A stretch of DNA of 64,000 bases from the NCBI RefSeq assembly GCF_003932715.1, contig NZ_CP020700.1, positions 4,548,501-4,612,500 on the forward strand. Reading direction: 5' to 3'. Every line of letters begins with the position of its first letter. Position 1 is the first letter of the stretch. The DNA is from Streptomyces tsukubensis. GTDB taxonomy: Bacteria > Actinomycetota > Actinomycetes > Streptomycetales > Streptomycetaceae. The position numbers and the translations under genes are program-made. Shown one piece after another: positions 62,958 to 64,000 of this stretch. Below the pieces are notes generated by a model. The model ran no database searches. It was not told the origin of the DNA and was given only the letters and a program-made list of their open reading frames with translations.

Positions 62958-63655
62958 GCCTTGAGCTTGTAGCCGAACCCGCGGACCGTTTCGATCCGGT
63001 CCTGGCCGATCTTGACCCGCAGCCGCTGGACATGGACGTCCACGACCCGGGTGTCGCCGCCCCACCCGTAGTCCCAGACCCGCTCCAGCAGCTTCTCGCG
63101 GGAGAGCACGGTCCCCGGCGCCGACGAGAACTCCAGCAGCAGCCGCATCTCCGTCGGCGTCAGCGCCACCGGCACCTCGCCCCGGCGGACCTCCATACCC
63201 TCCGTGTCCACCACCAGATCACCGAAGGTGAGCACCGGCCCCTGGCCCCCGGGACCGTCGCCCGCCGCGCCGTCGCCGCCGCCCGCATGGCCGAAACGGC
63301 GCAGGACCGCCCGGATCCGGGCGACGAGCACCGCACCGTCGAACGGCTTCGTGACGTAGTCGTCGGCACCCGCCTCCAGACCGAGGACCACGTCGATGGA
63401 GTCCGCGCGCGCCGACAGCATGATGACCGGCACGGTCGACTCGTCCCGGATCCGGCGGCACAGGCTGACCCCGTCCAGCCCGGGCACCATCACATCGAGC
63501 AGTGCGATATCCGGCCGGTCCGCGCGGAACGCCTCCAGCCCGAGGAGCCCGTCGGGCATCGCCGTCACCGTGAAACCCTGCCGTTCGAGGGCGAGTTGGG
63601 TGGCTTCCCGGATGACGTCGTCGTCCTCGACGAACAGGACATGGGTCTCGGCCAT
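62954..63655 (-). CDS. cseB: Response regulator of the cell-envelope stress system
   Basis: A 233-residue OmpR/PhoB-type regulator. The receiver has FVEDDDVIREATQLALERQG, phosphoacceptor Asp54 in ALLDVMVPGLDG, and YVTKPFDGAVL. The C-terminal winged helix has LTPTEMRLLLEFSS and DTRVVDVHVQRLRVKIGQ. The segment LGLEAGADDYVTKPF is as in CseB as I remember it. It is cotranslated with cseC, and 8 bases separate it from the cseA-like gene. Confidence 0.92.
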   Translation of the reverse strand: MAETHVLFVEDDDVIREATQLALERQGFTVTAMPDGLLGLEAFRADRPDIALLDVMVPGLDGVSLCRRIRDESTVPVIMLSARADSIDVVLGLEAGADDYVTKPFDGAVLVARIRAVLRRFGHAGGGDGAAGDGPGGQGPVLTFGDLVVDTEGMEVRRGEVPVALTPTEMRLLLEFSSAPGTVLSREKLLERVWDYGWGGDTRVVDVHVQRLRVKIGQDRIETVRGFGYKLKA

Positions 63656-63663
63656 CGGGTCTC

Positions 63664-64000
63664 TCAGCTCTTCTCTCGGTCGGCAGCCGGGGCCTGGGCG
63701 GCCGTGGTCGGGGGGATCGTGGCACGGTGCGGAAACGGGGCGGCGGGCAGGACGGTGGTGACGGGCCCGGACCGGCCGCCCTGCACGATGGTGCGCCCCG
63801 GGTTGACGGGCTGTGAGCCGGGCTCGAACACGCCGCCGTCCGCCGACGGCAGCCCGCCGTACTCGGTCCGGGTCCAGTGCGCCCGCGTGAACCGTCCGGA
63901 GGTGCCGCCGGACCAGCGGTACGTCGACACCTCCTCGGCCGTCGGCGTGGCGACCGGATCGGACTTCCCGTACACCTGCTTGGTGACCACCAGCTCGTCC
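63664..64000 (-). CDS. CseA-like protein, partial
   Basis: The gene enters from the right edge of the window, so its N-terminus, where a lipoprotein signal would be, is missing. The visible 111 residues include DELVVTKQVYGKSD, YRWSGGTSGRFTRAHWTRTEYGG and a Pro/Thr/Ala-rich tail. Position directly before cseB matches cseA of the sigE-cseA-cseB-cseC operon, a negative regulator in S. coelicolor. sigE itself is outside the window. Confidence 0.6.
   Translation of the reverse strand, partial: DELVVTKQVYGKSDPVATPTAEEVSTYRWSGGTSGRFTRAHWTRTEYGGLPSADGGVFEPGSQPVNPGRTIVQGGRSGPVTTVLPAAPFPHRATIPPTTAAQAPAADREKS

Overview
The window is high-GC actinobacterial chromosome, almost certainly Streptomyces. Coding GC is very high, GTG starts and 4-base ATGA/GTGA stop-start overlaps are common, and several genes appear to have leaderless starts. 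Recognisable Streptomyces core genes include ftsH, clpC, lsr2, nadB-nadC-coaX and cseB/cseC. As far as I recall, the order resembles the S. coelicolor segment from ppa/dacB/tilS/hpt/ftsH/folE through folK/folB/folP, panC/nadB/nadC/coaX, lsr2 and clpC to the cse operon. No rRNA, tRNA, CRISPR array, transposase or integrase was recognised.

Layout. 1-10.5 kb: a ThrE-like exporter (cut by the window edge), ppa, a D-Ala-D-Ala carboxypeptidase, a zinc metalloprotease-like protein, tilS, hpt, ftsH and folE. 10.8-19.65 kb: an accessory segment that separates folE from the other folate genes. It carries an S41 peptidase, a DUF5937/ArsR regulator with a divergent alpha/beta hydrolase, a GntR regulator with divergent small genes, a hemC-like/hemB-like pair, a four-gene operon of small proteins, and a regulator with three TTA (bldA) codons. 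19.75-26.1 kb: DUF3180, folK, folB, an NTF2-like protein and folP as a minus-strand operon, then an MprF-like lysyltransferase and a divergent esterase. 26.3-30.4 kb: an osmoprotectant ABC transporter. 30.8-41.1 kb: mixed core genes, namely an orphan nuoD, a MidA-like protein, a two-component system, a DUF5937/ArsR regulator, a small gene pair of which one is frameshifted, a MITE-like element and an aldolase-family PLP enzyme. 41.3-47.2 kb: an operon for pantothenate/CoA and NAD cofactors. 47.3-53.9 kb: small genes, a BlaI regulator, an acetyltransferase, lsr2 and clpC. 54.0-60.1 kb: a three-gene minus-strand operon of two trypsin-like/NACHT NTPases with a Trypco2 protein between them. 60.5-64 kb: an M23 peptidase and the end of a cse operon.

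Two loci stand out. First, the 54.0-60.1 kb operon looks like a STAND-type surveillance or conflict system. It pairs a long NACHT protein whose serine-protease triad is intact (His36/Asp68/Ser160) with a shorter paralogue in which His is Arg36 and Ser is Ile158, so one active and one dead protease arm are encoded together with the Trypco2 partner. Second, the 15.1-17.1 kb pair resembles heme enzymes, but the porphobilinogen-synthase homologue has kept its three metal-binding cysteines and lost both Schiff-base lysines (Ile199 and Glu252 instead). Classical heme synthesis is therefore unlikely for it. A third, smaller case is a zinc-ribbon gene at 39.0 kb broken by a tandem GTCC duplication; an intact paralogue lies at 14.1-14.3 kb.

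All calls come from reading the sequence and from remembered family features; no database search was run.
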